A DNA stretch of 40,049 bases from assembly GCA_021324975.1 (NCBI GenBank), contig JAJPIA010000113.1, forward strand, positions 1 to 40,049, in the 5' to 3' direction. The translations under genes and the position numbers were made by a program. A model generated the notes under the pieces. That model was not told where the DNA came from. It ran no database searches and was given only the letters and a program-made list of their open reading frames with translations. Shown here piece by piece: positions 24,123 to 32,165 of this stretch; position 1 is the first letter of the stretch; the number at the start of each line of letters is the position of its first letter. Source of the DNA: Bacillota bacterium (GTDB lineage Bacteria; Sysuimicrobiota; Sysuimicrobiia; Sysuimicrobiales; Segetimicrobiaceae).

Positions 24123-25231
24123 TCCGTGAGAAGCACCCCGTCCTCCTTCCGCCACGTCACGGTCACGGCCGCGCCCGGCTCGACCGGACGTGCGGCGTCG
24201 GCGTGCGCCTGGAGGATCAGCCGCGCTCCTGATTCCGTGACGAGGCGGTACTCGATAACAGCCCCCTTGAAGATGGCGTCGCGGACGCGGGCGTCGAGCC
24301 GGTTGCCGTCGTCGCCGCCGCTCGCGGTGCCCGCGCCGGCGAAGCGCAGGCGTTCAGGGCGCACGCACAGCGTCACCGACGAGCCCGGTGTCGCCCCGGC
24401 ATCCGCCGGACCGATCAGGCGCGCAGCGCCCGCTCTCAACACGGTCTGGTCGGCGTTCGACGACTCGACCTGGGCCTCGAGCAGGTTGCTGTCACCCAGG
24501 AACGTTGCCACAAAGCGTGTCCGCGGCCGCTCGTACACGTCGCGGCTGGTGCCGATCTGCTCGACGAAGCCGTGGTTCATCACCGCGATCCGATCCGACA
24601 TGGTCATCGCCTCAGTCTGATCGTGCGTCACGTAGACAAACGTGGTGCCGACCCGATGCTGAATCTCCTTCAGCTCCACCTGCATCTGTATGCGGAGCCG
24701 CAGGTCCAGCGCCCCGAGTGGCTCGTCGAGCAGCAGCACGGCCGGCTCGTTGACGAGGGCCCTGGCGATCGCGATGCGCTGCTTTTGTCCGCCGCTCAAC
24801 TGGTGGATGCGCCGCGTGTCGTACCCCACGAGATCCACGAGCTCCAGCGCCGCGCGGACCTTGCGGGCGATCTCGGGCCGCGGGAGGCGCCGGAGGCGCA
24901 GGCCGAACGCGATGTTATCGTACACGTCCAGGTGCGGGAATAACGCGAGGTGCTGGAAGATCAGGTTGGTATCCCGGCGGTAGGGGGGGATGGCATTGGC
25001 CACCTCCCCCTTGAGGTACACGGTGCCCTCCGTCGGCGTCTCAAAGCCGCTGATCATACGGAGGACCGTGGTCTTGCCGCAGCCGCTCGGGCCGAGGAGG
25101 GAGAAAAATTCGTTCTGAAGGATCCTAAGTGAGATCCCCCGCACCGCATGGATCGACCCGTACCACTTGTGAACGTGCTCCAGCTCGACGGCCGGGAGGG
25201 CCGAGGCTTCCCGGGGCCGGCCCGTGCTCAC
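24119..25231 (-). CDS. ABC transporter ATP-binding protein, PotA type
   Basis: 370-residue cytoplasmic ATPase of the polyamine-type importer. Walker A is GPSGCGKT (47-54), the Q-loop is IFQHLALFPHL (91-101), the signature is LSGGQKQR (145-152), Walker B is VLLLDEPLGALD (165-176) and the H-loop is YVTHDQTEAM. A TOBE-type regulatory domain fills the C-terminal third (VTLCVRPERLRF onward). The start is taken as GTG 25231, giving the usual family length; no good ribosome site is visible. A longer in-frame start overlaps the upstream binding-protein gene. This is the only ABC ATPase gene in the window, and its domain type makes it unlikely to serve the Opp/Dpp-type permeases. Confidence 0.95.
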   Translation of the reverse strand: MSTGRPREASALPAVELEHVHKWYGSIHAVRGISLRILQNEFFSLLGPSGCGKTTVLRMISGFETPTEGTVYLKGEVANAIPPYRRDTNLIFQHLALFPHLDVYDNIAFGLRLRRLPRPEIARKVRAALELVDLVGYDTRRIHQLSGGQKQRIAIARALVNEPAVLLLDEPLGALDLRLRIQMQVELKEIQHRVGTTFVYVTHDQTEAMTMSDRIAVMNHGFVEQIGTSRDVYERPRTRFVATFLGDSNLLEAQVESSNADQTVLRAGAARLIGPADAGATPGSSVTLCVRPERLRFAGAGTASGGDDGNRLDARVRDAIFKGAVIEYRLVTESGARLILQAHADAARPVEPGAAVTVTWRKEDGVLLTE

Positions 25232-25251
25232 GTGGCTGAGGAAGGAGGCCG

Positions 25252-26403
25252 CTACATCTTGCCCTTGACGTCCCGGTCCCACCGCTGCCGCCACGCGGCG
25301 TTTTGCCGGTTCGCGGTGGTCCAGTCCGGCAGGATGGCCGCTTTCACGGCGCTCGGCTGAAACACGGGTTCCCGCTGCAGCTCCGGCTTGAGGGACACCC
25401 CGCTCACGGCCGGAATCGTCGCCGTCAGGTTGCAGTAGCGGCCGATCGTGGGCTTGGAGAGGTAGGTGTTGATGACCGCGGACGCCGCGTCGATCTGATC
25501 GGGCGTGGACCCTTTGATGATATTGAAGTAGTAGGTGTATGCGACCATGCCTTCCTTCGGGATCGCGTAGGCGAACGGACCATCACCGTTCGGGCTCTCT
25601 TGGTTCCAGGTGATCGCGAAGCTCGTGAAGTAGCCGGCGACGAGCGCCTCGCCCCGGGCGAGGGAATCCTTGACCTGTTCGTTGGTCGTAAACAGCGCGA
25701 GGAACTGTCCGTCCTGGGCCGCTTTGCTAAACTTCTCGAAGGCGGCGTCGATGCGTTTCGCATCCCCACCGTTCGCGTATGCCACCCCCAACACGTCGTT
25801 GAACCCGCCGCCCGAGCCGTAGTCGAAGAGCATGACCTTGCCCTTGAAGCGGGGTGCGAAGAGGTCGTTCCAGCTCACGGGGGGCTCCTTGACGAGCTTC
25901 TTATTGTAGAGCAGGCCGTAGCCGCTGAGCCCCCAGCCGATTCCGGTGTTGCCGGGGCGGTGATAGCTTGGGTAGACGCCCGCCATGTTTGGAATCTTCT
26001 GGGGGTCGAGGTTCAGCCACATGCCGTCCAACTCGCCCTTGGTTTGCGCATCCACGTTGAAGAACCCGAAGTTGATCAACGGCTTGTTGGGATCTACTTG
26101 ACGCTGCGCCACCATTTTCGGGTACGTGATCGCGTTCGTGCCCTCGTACAACTCGATCTGCACGTTGGGGTTGGTTTTTTCAAACGACGCTTTGACCTCG
26201 CGCGGCACTATGCCCTGCCCGCCGCCGATCCAGATGAACTCGGTCAGCGCCACCTTGCGACCCCCCGCGGCCGGGGCCGCGGCGGCTGGCGCCAAATCTG
26301 CCACGGCCGCGCCGAGCGCGCCAAGGCCCAGCGTGGCGCCGGCGACGCCGCCTTGGTGCAGCAGCTCCCGTCGCGTGATTCGGTGATGCCGTCGCTTGGT
26401 CAT
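25252..26403 (-). CDS. Polyamine-type extracellular substrate-binding protein (PotD-like)
   Basis: 383-residue binding protein and first gene of the minus-strand importer operon. The N-terminus has a Tat signal (RITRRELLHQGG, Arg11-Arg12), a hydrophobic Gly/Ala/Leu stretch and an alanine-rich cleavage region. The mature protein shows the family I periplasmic layout: EVKASFEKTNPNVQIELYEG, KPLINFGFFNVDAQTKG, GIGWGLSGYGLLYNKKLV, PPVSWNDLFAPRFKGKV and a C-terminal SKPTIGRYCNLTATIPA region. ATG 26403 follows AGGGAGGGAGCACG. It ends 21 bases before the ATPase start. Relatives bind polyamines, iron(III), 2-aminoethylphosphonate or sugars. Linkage to a deacylase hints at an acylated amine, but the ligand is unknown. 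Confidence 0.92.
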   Translation of the reverse strand: MTKRRHHRITRRELLHQGGVAGATLGLGALGAAVADLAPAAAAPAAGGRKVALTEFIWIGGGQGIVPREVKASFEKTNPNVQIELYEGTNAITYPKMVAQRQVDPNKPLINFGFFNVDAQTKGELDGMWLNLDPQKIPNMAGVYPSYHRPGNTGIGWGLSGYGLLYNKKLVKEPPVSWNDLFAPRFKGKVMLFDYGSGGGFNDVLGVAYANGGDAKRIDAAFEKFSKAAQDGQFLALFTTNEQVKDSLARGEALVAGYFTSFAITWNQESPNGDGPFAYAIPKEGMVAYTYYFNIIKGSTPDQIDAASAVINTYLSKPTIGRYCNLTATIPAVSGVSLKPELQREPVFQPSAVKAAILPDWTTANRQNAAWRQRWDRDVKGKM

Positions 26404-26743
26404 CGTGCTCCCTCCCTTGGCGCGGTTCGGCCCACGCCGCGCCGAACCGTGTCTTCGCCGCCAGGGCGTGAAATCCCGGCCCGGCCGCCGGCGGCGGACC
26501 GGCTCCTGGGTCGAGCGCAATCCCGGCTCATCGCCGGCCGGTCAACGGACCGCCTTGTGGCGCGCGAATGCGCCGACGGCGTACCCGTGTCGCTCCCGCT
26601 TCTTATGCGAACCGCGCTGCTCCTGCGTCGTGCGGTGGGGGACCGCCCGGCCATCTGCAGGTACGCGCGGCCGAATGTTATAGATAGTCATATCAACGCA
26701 CGCTACCCACAAGCCCCGCTACCTCCGCGGGGACCCGTGCGCG
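26404..26743. promoter_or_regulatory. 340-bp divergent control region
   Basis: Separates the PotD-like gene (minus) from the Ftr1-like membrane gene (plus); no gene is supported. The only AT-rich island is about 26671-26698 (GTTATAGATAGTCATATCAA), giving a TATAGAT at 26679-26685 on the plus strand and TATAAC at 26682-26677 on the minus strand as candidate -10 elements. The matching -35 regions are weak. A hairpin at 26714-26732 lies just before the plus-strand gene. GC-rich inverted repeats near 26486-26545 have no clear role. Confidence 0.5.
26714..26732 (+). promoter_or_regulatory. Leader hairpin before the Ftr1-like gene
   Basis: CCCCGC (26714-26719) pairs with GCGGGG (26727-26732) around a seven-base loop, TACCTCC. 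The right arm is the only G-rich ribosome-site candidate for ATG 26744, so the stem could mask it, and the loop carries CCTCC, complementary to a Shine-Dalgarno. ATG 26756, preceded by GGGAG, would escape this control. A translational switch is possible but untested. Confidence 0.35.
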
Positions 26744-27529
26744 ATGGGAGCAGCGATGGGCAGCGTTTTCCTCGTCACCGCCGCATTTCTCGCGTCCGCC
26801 GTGGAGATGGTGGAGGCACTGACCATCGTGCTCGCGGTGGGGGTCACGCGCGGCTGGCGGTCCGCGCTCGCCGGCACCGCTGTGGCGACCTTGGCGCTCG
26901 CCGCGACCGTGGCGGGCGTGGGCCCCGCGCTGGTGCGCATCCCGATCGACGATCTCCGACTGGTGGTCGGGGTCCTGCTCCTCGTGTTCGGGCTGCAGTG
27001 GCTGCGCAAGGCGATCTTGCGCGCCAGCGGCCACATCGCGCTGCACGATGAGGACGCGGTGTTCCGGCGTGAACTGGAGGGAGCGCGCGCGGCCGGCGCG
27101 GTTGGGCGCGGAGGGGTGGACTGGTATGCGTTCACGATTGCGTTCAAGGGCGTGTTCCTTGAGGGACTCGAGGTCGCGTTCATCGTGCTGACGTTCGGAA
27201 CCGCCCAGGGTAATATTCCGCTTGCCGCCGCGGGCGCGGCCGCCGCCGTCGTCCTGGTGGGTGTTGCCGGCATGCTGGTGCACCAGCCCCTCAGCCGGGT
27301 GCCTGAAAACACTCTCAAGTTCACGGTGGGGGTGCTGCTCACGACCTTCGGTACATTCTGGAGCGTGGAGGGAACCGGAACCGCGTGGCCCGGGAACGAT
27401 GCGGCGCTGCTGGGCGTGCTCGGCTACGCCCTCGCGGCGTCATTGGGCCTGACGATGTATATGCGCTATGAGCGGCGCCGGCTCACGGCGCCGGCCTACC
27501 TCGCGGGCGCCGGGGGGAGTGAACGATGA
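26744..27529 (+). CDS. Ftr1-like multi-pass membrane protein (COG4280 type)
   Basis: 261-residue membrane protein with about seven helices. Two ExxE motifs lie in helices: EMVEALTIVLAVG (Glu21, Glu24) and FLEGLEVAFIVLTFG (Glu140, Glu143). This repeated acidic pattern resembles the REGLE motif of Ftr1/EfeU iron permeases, but the arginine is missing and the spacing differs. It fits the uncharacterised COG4280 membrane proteins better. A role in metal or cation transport is inference. A charged cytoplasmic loop (about 88-125, LHDEDAVFRRELEGARAAG) separates the halves. ATG 26744 and ATG 26756 are both possible starts. The stop overlaps a small membrane-protein gene (ATGA), suggesting a two-component complex. 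Confidence 0.8.
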   Translation: MGAAMGSVFLVTAAFLASAVEMVEALTIVLAVGVTRGWRSALAGTAVATLALAATVAGVGPALVRIPIDDLRLVVGVLLLVFGLQWLRKAILRASGHIALHDEDAVFRRELEGARAAGAVGRGGVDWYAFTIAFKGVFLEGLEVAFIVLTFGTAQGNIPLAAAGAAAAVVLVGVAGMLVHQPLSRVPENTLKFTVGVLLTTFGTFWSVEGTGTAWPGNDAALLGVLGYALAASLGLTMYMRYERRRLTAPAYLAGAGGSER

Positions 27530-27732
27530 CGCTCGTCACCCGCTTCTTCCGTTTCTGGTACGACTTCATCGTGGGAGACGATTGGACCGTCGCCGCCGCT
27601 GTGGTGGCCGCACTCGTGGTGACGGCGTTTCTGGGACGCCACCGCGTGGCTGCCTGGTGGGTCCTTCCCGTTGTCGTGGTGTTGACCCTGGGTCTGTCGC
27701 TCCGCCGGTCCCTCGGACGCCGCGGATCGTAG
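27526..27732 (+). CDS. Small two-helix membrane protein coupled to the Ftr1-like gene
   Basis: 68-residue protein with an aromatic N-terminal segment (VTRFFRFWYDFIVGDDW) and two membrane helices (about 20-37 and 43-59), ending in a basic tail (SLRRSLGRRGS). The start overlaps the preceding stop by four bases, so translation is coupled. Similar small proteins with an FWYDFIVGDDW-like N-terminus occur next to COG4280 proteins as far as I recall, which would make it an accessory subunit; I could not check this. No catalytic motif is visible. Confidence 0.75.
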   Translation: MTLVTRFFRFWYDFIVGDDWTVAAAVVAALVVTAFLGRHRVAAWWVLPVVVVLTLGLSLRRSLGRRGS

Positions 27733-27828
27733 TCAAGCCACGCGCAGCTGATCACGCCGCCGCGTACAGGACCGCGCCGATTCGAGACGAAAACTCTCCG
27801 GGAGAGCCCTGGGAGGGAGCGACATGGC

Positions 27829-29436
27829 ATGAAGGGACGCGTGCGTGCATGGGACGGTTGTGTCGCGCTGGCGATGGCCGTCGCGATCGTGACCGCGTTG
27901 GCCGGCCCCCGTTTGACGGCGGCCGCGGTTGCGCCGAGTGTCGGGGGGACGTTTGTCCTCCCGGTGCAACAAGATCCAAAGACGCTTGACGCCCCGAAGA
28001 TGACACTCGCGGACGAGGACGAGATCTCGGGGTACATCGGCGCCGCGCTGACCGCGATCGCGCCCGACGGCCGGGTCGTGCCCTGGCTCGCCGACCGATG
28101 GGCCTGGTCCCCGAACGGGAAGACGCTGACGTTCCACATCAAGTCGGGCGTCACGTTTCACAGCGGCCGGCCGATGACCGCTCAGGACATCAAGGCGACC
28201 TTCGAGCGCGACATCGATCCGGCGACCGCGTCGCCGTATGACCGCGATTTCCTCGCGTCCGTGGCGTCGATCGACGCCCCGGACGCCTCGACCCTGGTGC
28301 TGCACCTTCGGGCGCCGGACGGAGGGTTGTTGGAGACGCTCGCGAGCCCGGGCTACCTGCAGCCCGCGGATCCCTCGGCGCTCAGCAAGTGGGGTGCGCA
28401 ATACGCCCAGCACCCCTCGAGCGTCGGGCCGTTCATGCTCAAGGAGTGGCTGTCCGGCCAATCGGTGACGCTCGCGCGGAATCCCGCGTACCGGTGGGGC
28501 CCGCCGTTCGACCATCCGGGGCCCCCGTACCTGGATCAGCTGGTATTCCGCGTCATCCCGCAGCCGACGTCACAGATGGCCGCGTTTGAATCAGGGGCGC
28601 TGTCCGGGTTGTTGAACGTGCCGCCGGAGCATTGGGACGAATTTGCCAAGAATCCCAAGTACCACTTTTTCCAGACGGTCGGCCCCCGCATCTACTACGT
28701 GGAGATGAATCTCCACAACCCGATGTTTCAGGACCTCCGGGTACGGCAGGCCGTGAACTATGCCATGGACCGCGGGGCGATTGTCGCCAGCGCCTTCAAC
28801 GGCCACGCGGTGGCGAACTGGGCGCCGTTCAGCCCCCTTCTCGCCGGCTACTGGAAGGGCACGGAGAACGCTTACCGGTACGATCCCCAGCGTGCGCGCC
28901 AGCTGCTCGCAGAGGCCGGGTTCAGCTACCAGGGGGGCACGCTGCAAAAGGCCGGGCGTCCCGTGACGCTGCGGCTCATAACGCGTTCGTATCAGCCGTT
29001 CACGGATCTCGCCCAGCTGGTCCAGGCCCAGCTGCAGCAGGTCGGGATCGCGACGACGATCACCGCGTACGAGGTGAGCACGACCCTCGCTCGGCTCAAG
29101 GCCGGGGACTACGACGTGTCGGTGTCGAGCTATGCGTGGGATTCGGATCCCGGTCTTGTGTTGCGGCTCGTCTTGCAGCCGAGCGGCTCGCTGGACTACT
29201 CCGGGTACAACAACCCGGGGTTCAACGATCTGCTGCGTCTCTACCAGACGACGGTTTCGCCGACGGTGCGCGGTCAGCTCATGCAGCGCATCCAGGCGCT
29301 GTTCGTCAAGGACGTCCCGTGGGCGATGCTCGCGGCCGAGAATAACGGCCGCGTCGTCCAGGGCGGGTTTGACGGGGTTGTGCTGAACCACGCCACGGGA
29401 GAGCTCCTGGTCGAGAACGCGTACGTCCACAAGTGA
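27829..29436 (+). CDS. ABC transporter substrate-binding protein, family 5 (third Opp/Dpp system)
   Basis: 535-residue SBP_bac_5 protein. Unlike the other two systems it has an ordinary Sec-type signal peptide (basic MKGRVR, hydrophobic run about 11-27, ARLTAAA-like end near 33) and no twin arginine. Family blocks include LTFHIKSGVTFHSGRPMTAQDIKATFERD, shortened here to its core FHSGRPMTAQDIKATFE, then VGPFMLKEW, LARNPAYRWG and VRQAVNYAMDRGAIV. The ATG used is 27829. A second ATG at 27824 sits at better spacing from GGGAGGGAGC but encodes only Met-Ala-stop and overlaps the true start. The stop overlaps the start of a CocE-type hydrolase gene, and two permeases follow. Confidence 0.93.
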   Translation: MKGRVRAWDGCVALAMAVAIVTALAGPRLTAAAVAPSVGGTFVLPVQQDPKTLDAPKMTLADEDEISGYIGAALTAIAPDGRVVPWLADRWAWSPNGKTLTFHIKSGVTFHSGRPMTAQDIKATFERDIDPATASPYDRDFLASVASIDAPDASTLVLHLRAPDGGLLETLASPGYLQPADPSALSKWGAQYAQHPSSVGPFMLKEWLSGQSVTLARNPAYRWGPPFDHPGPPYLDQLVFRVIPQPTSQMAAFESGALSGLLNVPPEHWDEFAKNPKYHFFQTVGPRIYYVEMNLHNPMFQDLRVRQAVNYAMDRGAIVASAFNGHAVANWAPFSPLLAGYWKGTENAYRYDPQRARQLLAEAGFSYQGGTLQKAGRPVTLRLITRSYQPFTDLAQLVQAQLQQVGIATTITAYEVSTTLARLKAGDYDVSVSSYAWDSDPGLVLRLVLQPSGSLDYSGYNNPGFNDLLRLYQTTVSPTVRGQLMQRIQALFVKDVPWAMLAAENNGRVVQGGFDGVVLNHATGELLVENAYVHK

Positions 29437-31181
29437 CGACGCCGGGCGCGCGCATGGGCCACGACGAGCCCGGGGTGAGCCGCACGTGGCTCGACGTCCG
29501 GGTGCGGATGCGAGACGGCGTGGAGCTCTCCGTCGACGTCTTCCTGCCTCCGCTCGGAACGGGCGTGGCGGGCCGCTGGCCTGCCATCCTCCAACGCACC
29601 CCATATGACAACGCCCGCCAGTTGTACCCCGGGTTCTACTGGGTCGAGGTGGCGCGGTACTTCGCGGCGCGCGGCTACGCGTTCGTCAGTCAGGACGTGC
29701 GCGGGCGCGGGGACTCCGACGGGGCGTGGCACCCGTTCGTGGGCGAGGCGGCGGACGGCCACGACACGGTGGAGTGGATTGCGCGCCAGCCCTGGTCGAA
29801 CGGCCGCATCGGGATGATGGGCGGCTCGTACGGCGGGCTCGTCCAGTGGCTCACCGCCCGCGAGCGCCCCCCGCATCTCGTGACGCTCGTCAGCACGGCC
29901 GCGGCCGGCCGCATTATGGAGGAGCTGCCCTACCGGAACGGCAAGCTGCGCCCGCCGTGGGCGATGTGGTGGCTCAACATGGTCGGTGGCCGCACGGTGC
30001 AGGCCCAGGAGCTGCTCGACTGGCCGCGTATCATCCGGGCCCGCCCGGTCAGGGACATCGACCTCGCTGCGGGGCGCCGCAACACGGTGTGGCGGGAATG
30101 GCTGGCGCATCCCACGCTCGACGACTACTGGCGGCAGATGAGCATGCTCGACCGGTTCGGCGAGATCGATCTCCCCGTGCTGCACATCACCGGCTGGTTC
30201 GACGGCGACCAACTGGGCCAGCTGTACTATTGGCGCGAGATGGCGCGGCACTCGCCGGCGCGGGACCGCCAGTACCTGCTCGCCGGACCGTGGGATCACC
30301 GAGGCACGCGCACGCCCGAACCGCGTTTCGGGGGGTTGGAGTTCGGGGCGGCCGCGGTCGTGGACATGAACGCGATCCATTTGCGCTGGTTCGACTACTG
30401 GCTCCGGGGCAAGGGCGACGCGCCGACCGATTTTGCGCCGGGCACGCGCAGCCGCATCTTCCTGATGGGCGAGAACCGCTGGCGGGACGATCCCTCGTGG
30501 CCCCCGCCGGCCGCGATCTCGCAGCGCTGGTACTTCCGCAGCGGCGGACGAGCCAATACCGCCGCGGGCGACGGCCGGCTCGACCCGGAGCCGCCGTCCG
30601 GCGACGAGGAGGCCGACCGGTACACGTACGATCCGGAGCACCCGACGCCGTCCCACCGCAACCCCGACGAGCCGCCCGGGACTCCGCCGGATCTCGACGA
30701 ACAATGGCTCTTGGAGCGCGAGGACGTACTGGTCTACACGTCGGACGCGCTCGGCGCGCCCATTGAGCTCACGGGTGTTCCGGTCGTGAGCCTGGAGGCG
30801 GCGACGGATGCCCCCGATACGGACTTTGCCGCCACGCTCTATGACGTCTTTCCGGATGGGCGGAGCATCGCGTTGTGCGCCGGCATCCTCCGGGCGTCGT
30901 ACCGTCACGATCCGGGCCACCCGGATCCCACGCCGCTCGAGCCCGGCCGCTCCTACACCTATCGCATCGAGCTCACCGCCACGAGCAACGTGTTTCTGCC
31001 GGGCCACCGGATCCGCGTCGCGGTGATGTCGGCGCGCTGGCCCGACTATGACCGCAACCCCAACACGGGCGCACCGCCCGGGGACGACGAGGCGACGCGG
31101 CCCGCCACACAGCGCGTGCTGCACGACCCGGCGCACCCAAGCCACGCCCTCATCCCGGTCGTGCCGCGCGGACCGGCATGA
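29433..31181 (+). CDS. CocE/NonD family hydrolase (X-Pro dipeptidyl-peptidase S15-like)
   Basis: 582-residue serine hydrolase. An alpha/beta-hydrolase domain (about 15-320) carries the nucleophile Ser132 (MGGSYGGLVQW), Asp257 (ITGWFDGD) and His289 (GPWDHRG), the expected catalytic triad. The C-terminal jelly-roll domain (about 340-575) contains DVLVYTSDALGAPIELTG and FLPGHRIRVAVMSARWPDYDRN, typical of the S15/CocE fold. Members hydrolyse esters (such as cocaine), acylated peptides or beta-lactams. No signal peptide is seen, so it is cytoplasmic. GTG 29433 overlaps the binding-protein stop; ATG 29454 is an alternative. Its place between the binding protein and the permeases strongly suggests it processes the imported compound. 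Confidence 0.93.
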   Translation: MTTPGARMGHDEPGVSRTWLDVRVRMRDGVELSVDVFLPPLGTGVAGRWPAILQRTPYDNARQLYPGFYWVEVARYFAARGYAFVSQDVRGRGDSDGAWHPFVGEAADGHDTVEWIARQPWSNGRIGMMGGSYGGLVQWLTARERPPHLVTLVSTAAAGRIMEELPYRNGKLRPPWAMWWLNMVGGRTVQAQELLDWPRIIRARPVRDIDLAAGRRNTVWREWLAHPTLDDYWRQMSMLDRFGEIDLPVLHITGWFDGDQLGQLYYWREMARHSPARDRQYLLAGPWDHRGTRTPEPRFGGLEFGAAAVVDMNAIHLRWFDYWLRGKGDAPTDFAPGTRSRIFLMGENRWRDDPSWPPPAAISQRWYFRSGGRANTAAGDGRLDPEPPSGDEEADRYTYDPEHPTPSHRNPDEPPGTPPDLDEQWLLEREDVLVYTSDALGAPIELTGVPVVSLEAATDAPDTDFAATLYDVFPDGRSIALCAGILRASYRHDPGHPDPTPLEPGRSYTYRIELTATSNVFLPGHRIRVAVMSARWPDYDRNPNTGAPPGDDEATRPATQRVLHDPAHPSHALIPVVPRGPA

Positions 31182-31234
31182 TGCGGGCCCGCCGCGTTGC
31201 CGCGCCGGCGCGCTCGGTGGAGTGATCGCGCCGG

Positions 31235-32152
31235 GTGTACGCGCTTCGACGCATCGCGCTGTTCGTGCCGGTCTGGGTCGGGGTGGCGGTCCTCACGTTT
31301 GCCATCATGCGTCTCATCGGCGGCGACCCGGCCCAGGCCCTGTACGGCGGAAGCGCGCTCAGCGTCGCAGCGCTGCGTGAAGTGCACCACCGGTTGGGAT
31401 TGGACCAACCCGTGCTGGCGCAACTCGCCGGGTTTCTGCTCGGCGCGGCGCGCGGCAATCTCGGTGACTCGTGGCAATCAGGGACGCCGGTCGCGGTGAT
31501 CCTGGCCCAGCGGTTTCCCTACACGATAGAGCTTGCGCTCACCGGGCTCGGCCTCGGTACGCTCCTCGGCCTGGGGCTCGGCGTCATCGCCGCGACCCGG
31601 CAGGGGTCGTCCCTCGACCGCGCCCTGCTGGTCGGATCGCTCCTGTTCCTGTCGGTCCCTGGCTTCTGGCTGGGTATCCTCCTCATCTATCTGTTTTCGG
31701 TCGATCTGGGTTGGCTCCCCGTGGCCGGCGCGGCGGGGTGGCAGTCGCTCGTCATGCCGGCGGCCGTGCTCGCGGTCACCGGAGCGCCCGTGGTCGCGCG
31801 CGTCGCGCGGGCCGGCATGCTCGAGGTGCTGCGGGCCGAATACGTCCGGACGGCGCGGGCGAAGGGGCTCGGTGAACGCATCGTGCTCCTGCGCCACGCG
31901 CTCCGCAATGCCCTCAACCCGATTATGACAATCGTGGGGTTGCTCTTCGGAAACCTCCTGGGCGGCGCCCTCATTGTGGAACAGGTCTTCTCCCGGCCCG
32001 GAATCGGCACGCTGGCCGTGCAGGCGATCTTCGCGCGAGACTATCCCATGATCCAGGGCATCGTGCTGTACACGTCGACCGTGTTCCTCGTCCTCAACCT
32101 GCTCGTCGACCTCGCGTACTCGCTCGTGGATCCCCGGATTCGCTTCGCTTGA
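31235..32152 (+). CDS. ABC transporter permease, DppB/OppB type (third system)
   Basis: 305-residue channel subunit. Its first helix is followed by RLIGGDPAQALYGGSAL and HHRLGLDQPVLAQLAGFL, the DppB pattern. The EAA loop is RAEYVRTARAKGLGERIVLLRH, then GGALIVEQVFSRPGIGTL and the tail DLAYSLVDPRIRFA. The start is GTG 31235, preceded by GGTGGAGTGATC. There are 53 bases between it and the hydrolase gene. It pairs with the DppC-type gene 13 bases downstream. Confidence 0.94.
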   Translation: MYALRRIALFVPVWVGVAVLTFAIMRLIGGDPAQALYGGSALSVAALREVHHRLGLDQPVLAQLAGFLLGAARGNLGDSWQSGTPVAVILAQRFPYTIELALTGLGLGTLLGLGLGVIAATRQGSSLDRALLVGSLLFLSVPGFWLGILLIYLFSVDLGWLPVAGAAGWQSLVMPAAVLAVTGAPVVARVARAGMLEVLRAEYVRTARAKGLGERIVLLRHALRNALNPIMTIVGLLFGNLLGGALIVEQVFSRPGIGTLAVQAIFARDYPMIQGIVLYTSTVFLVLNLLVDLAYSLVDPRIRFA

Positions 32153-32165
32153 CGGCCGCCGACGC

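Noticed and set aside
26744-27529. Calling the membrane gene an Ftr1/EfeU iron permease
   Set aside because: The REGLE arginines are missing and the helix spacing differs; the two ExxE motifs alone do not justify that name.
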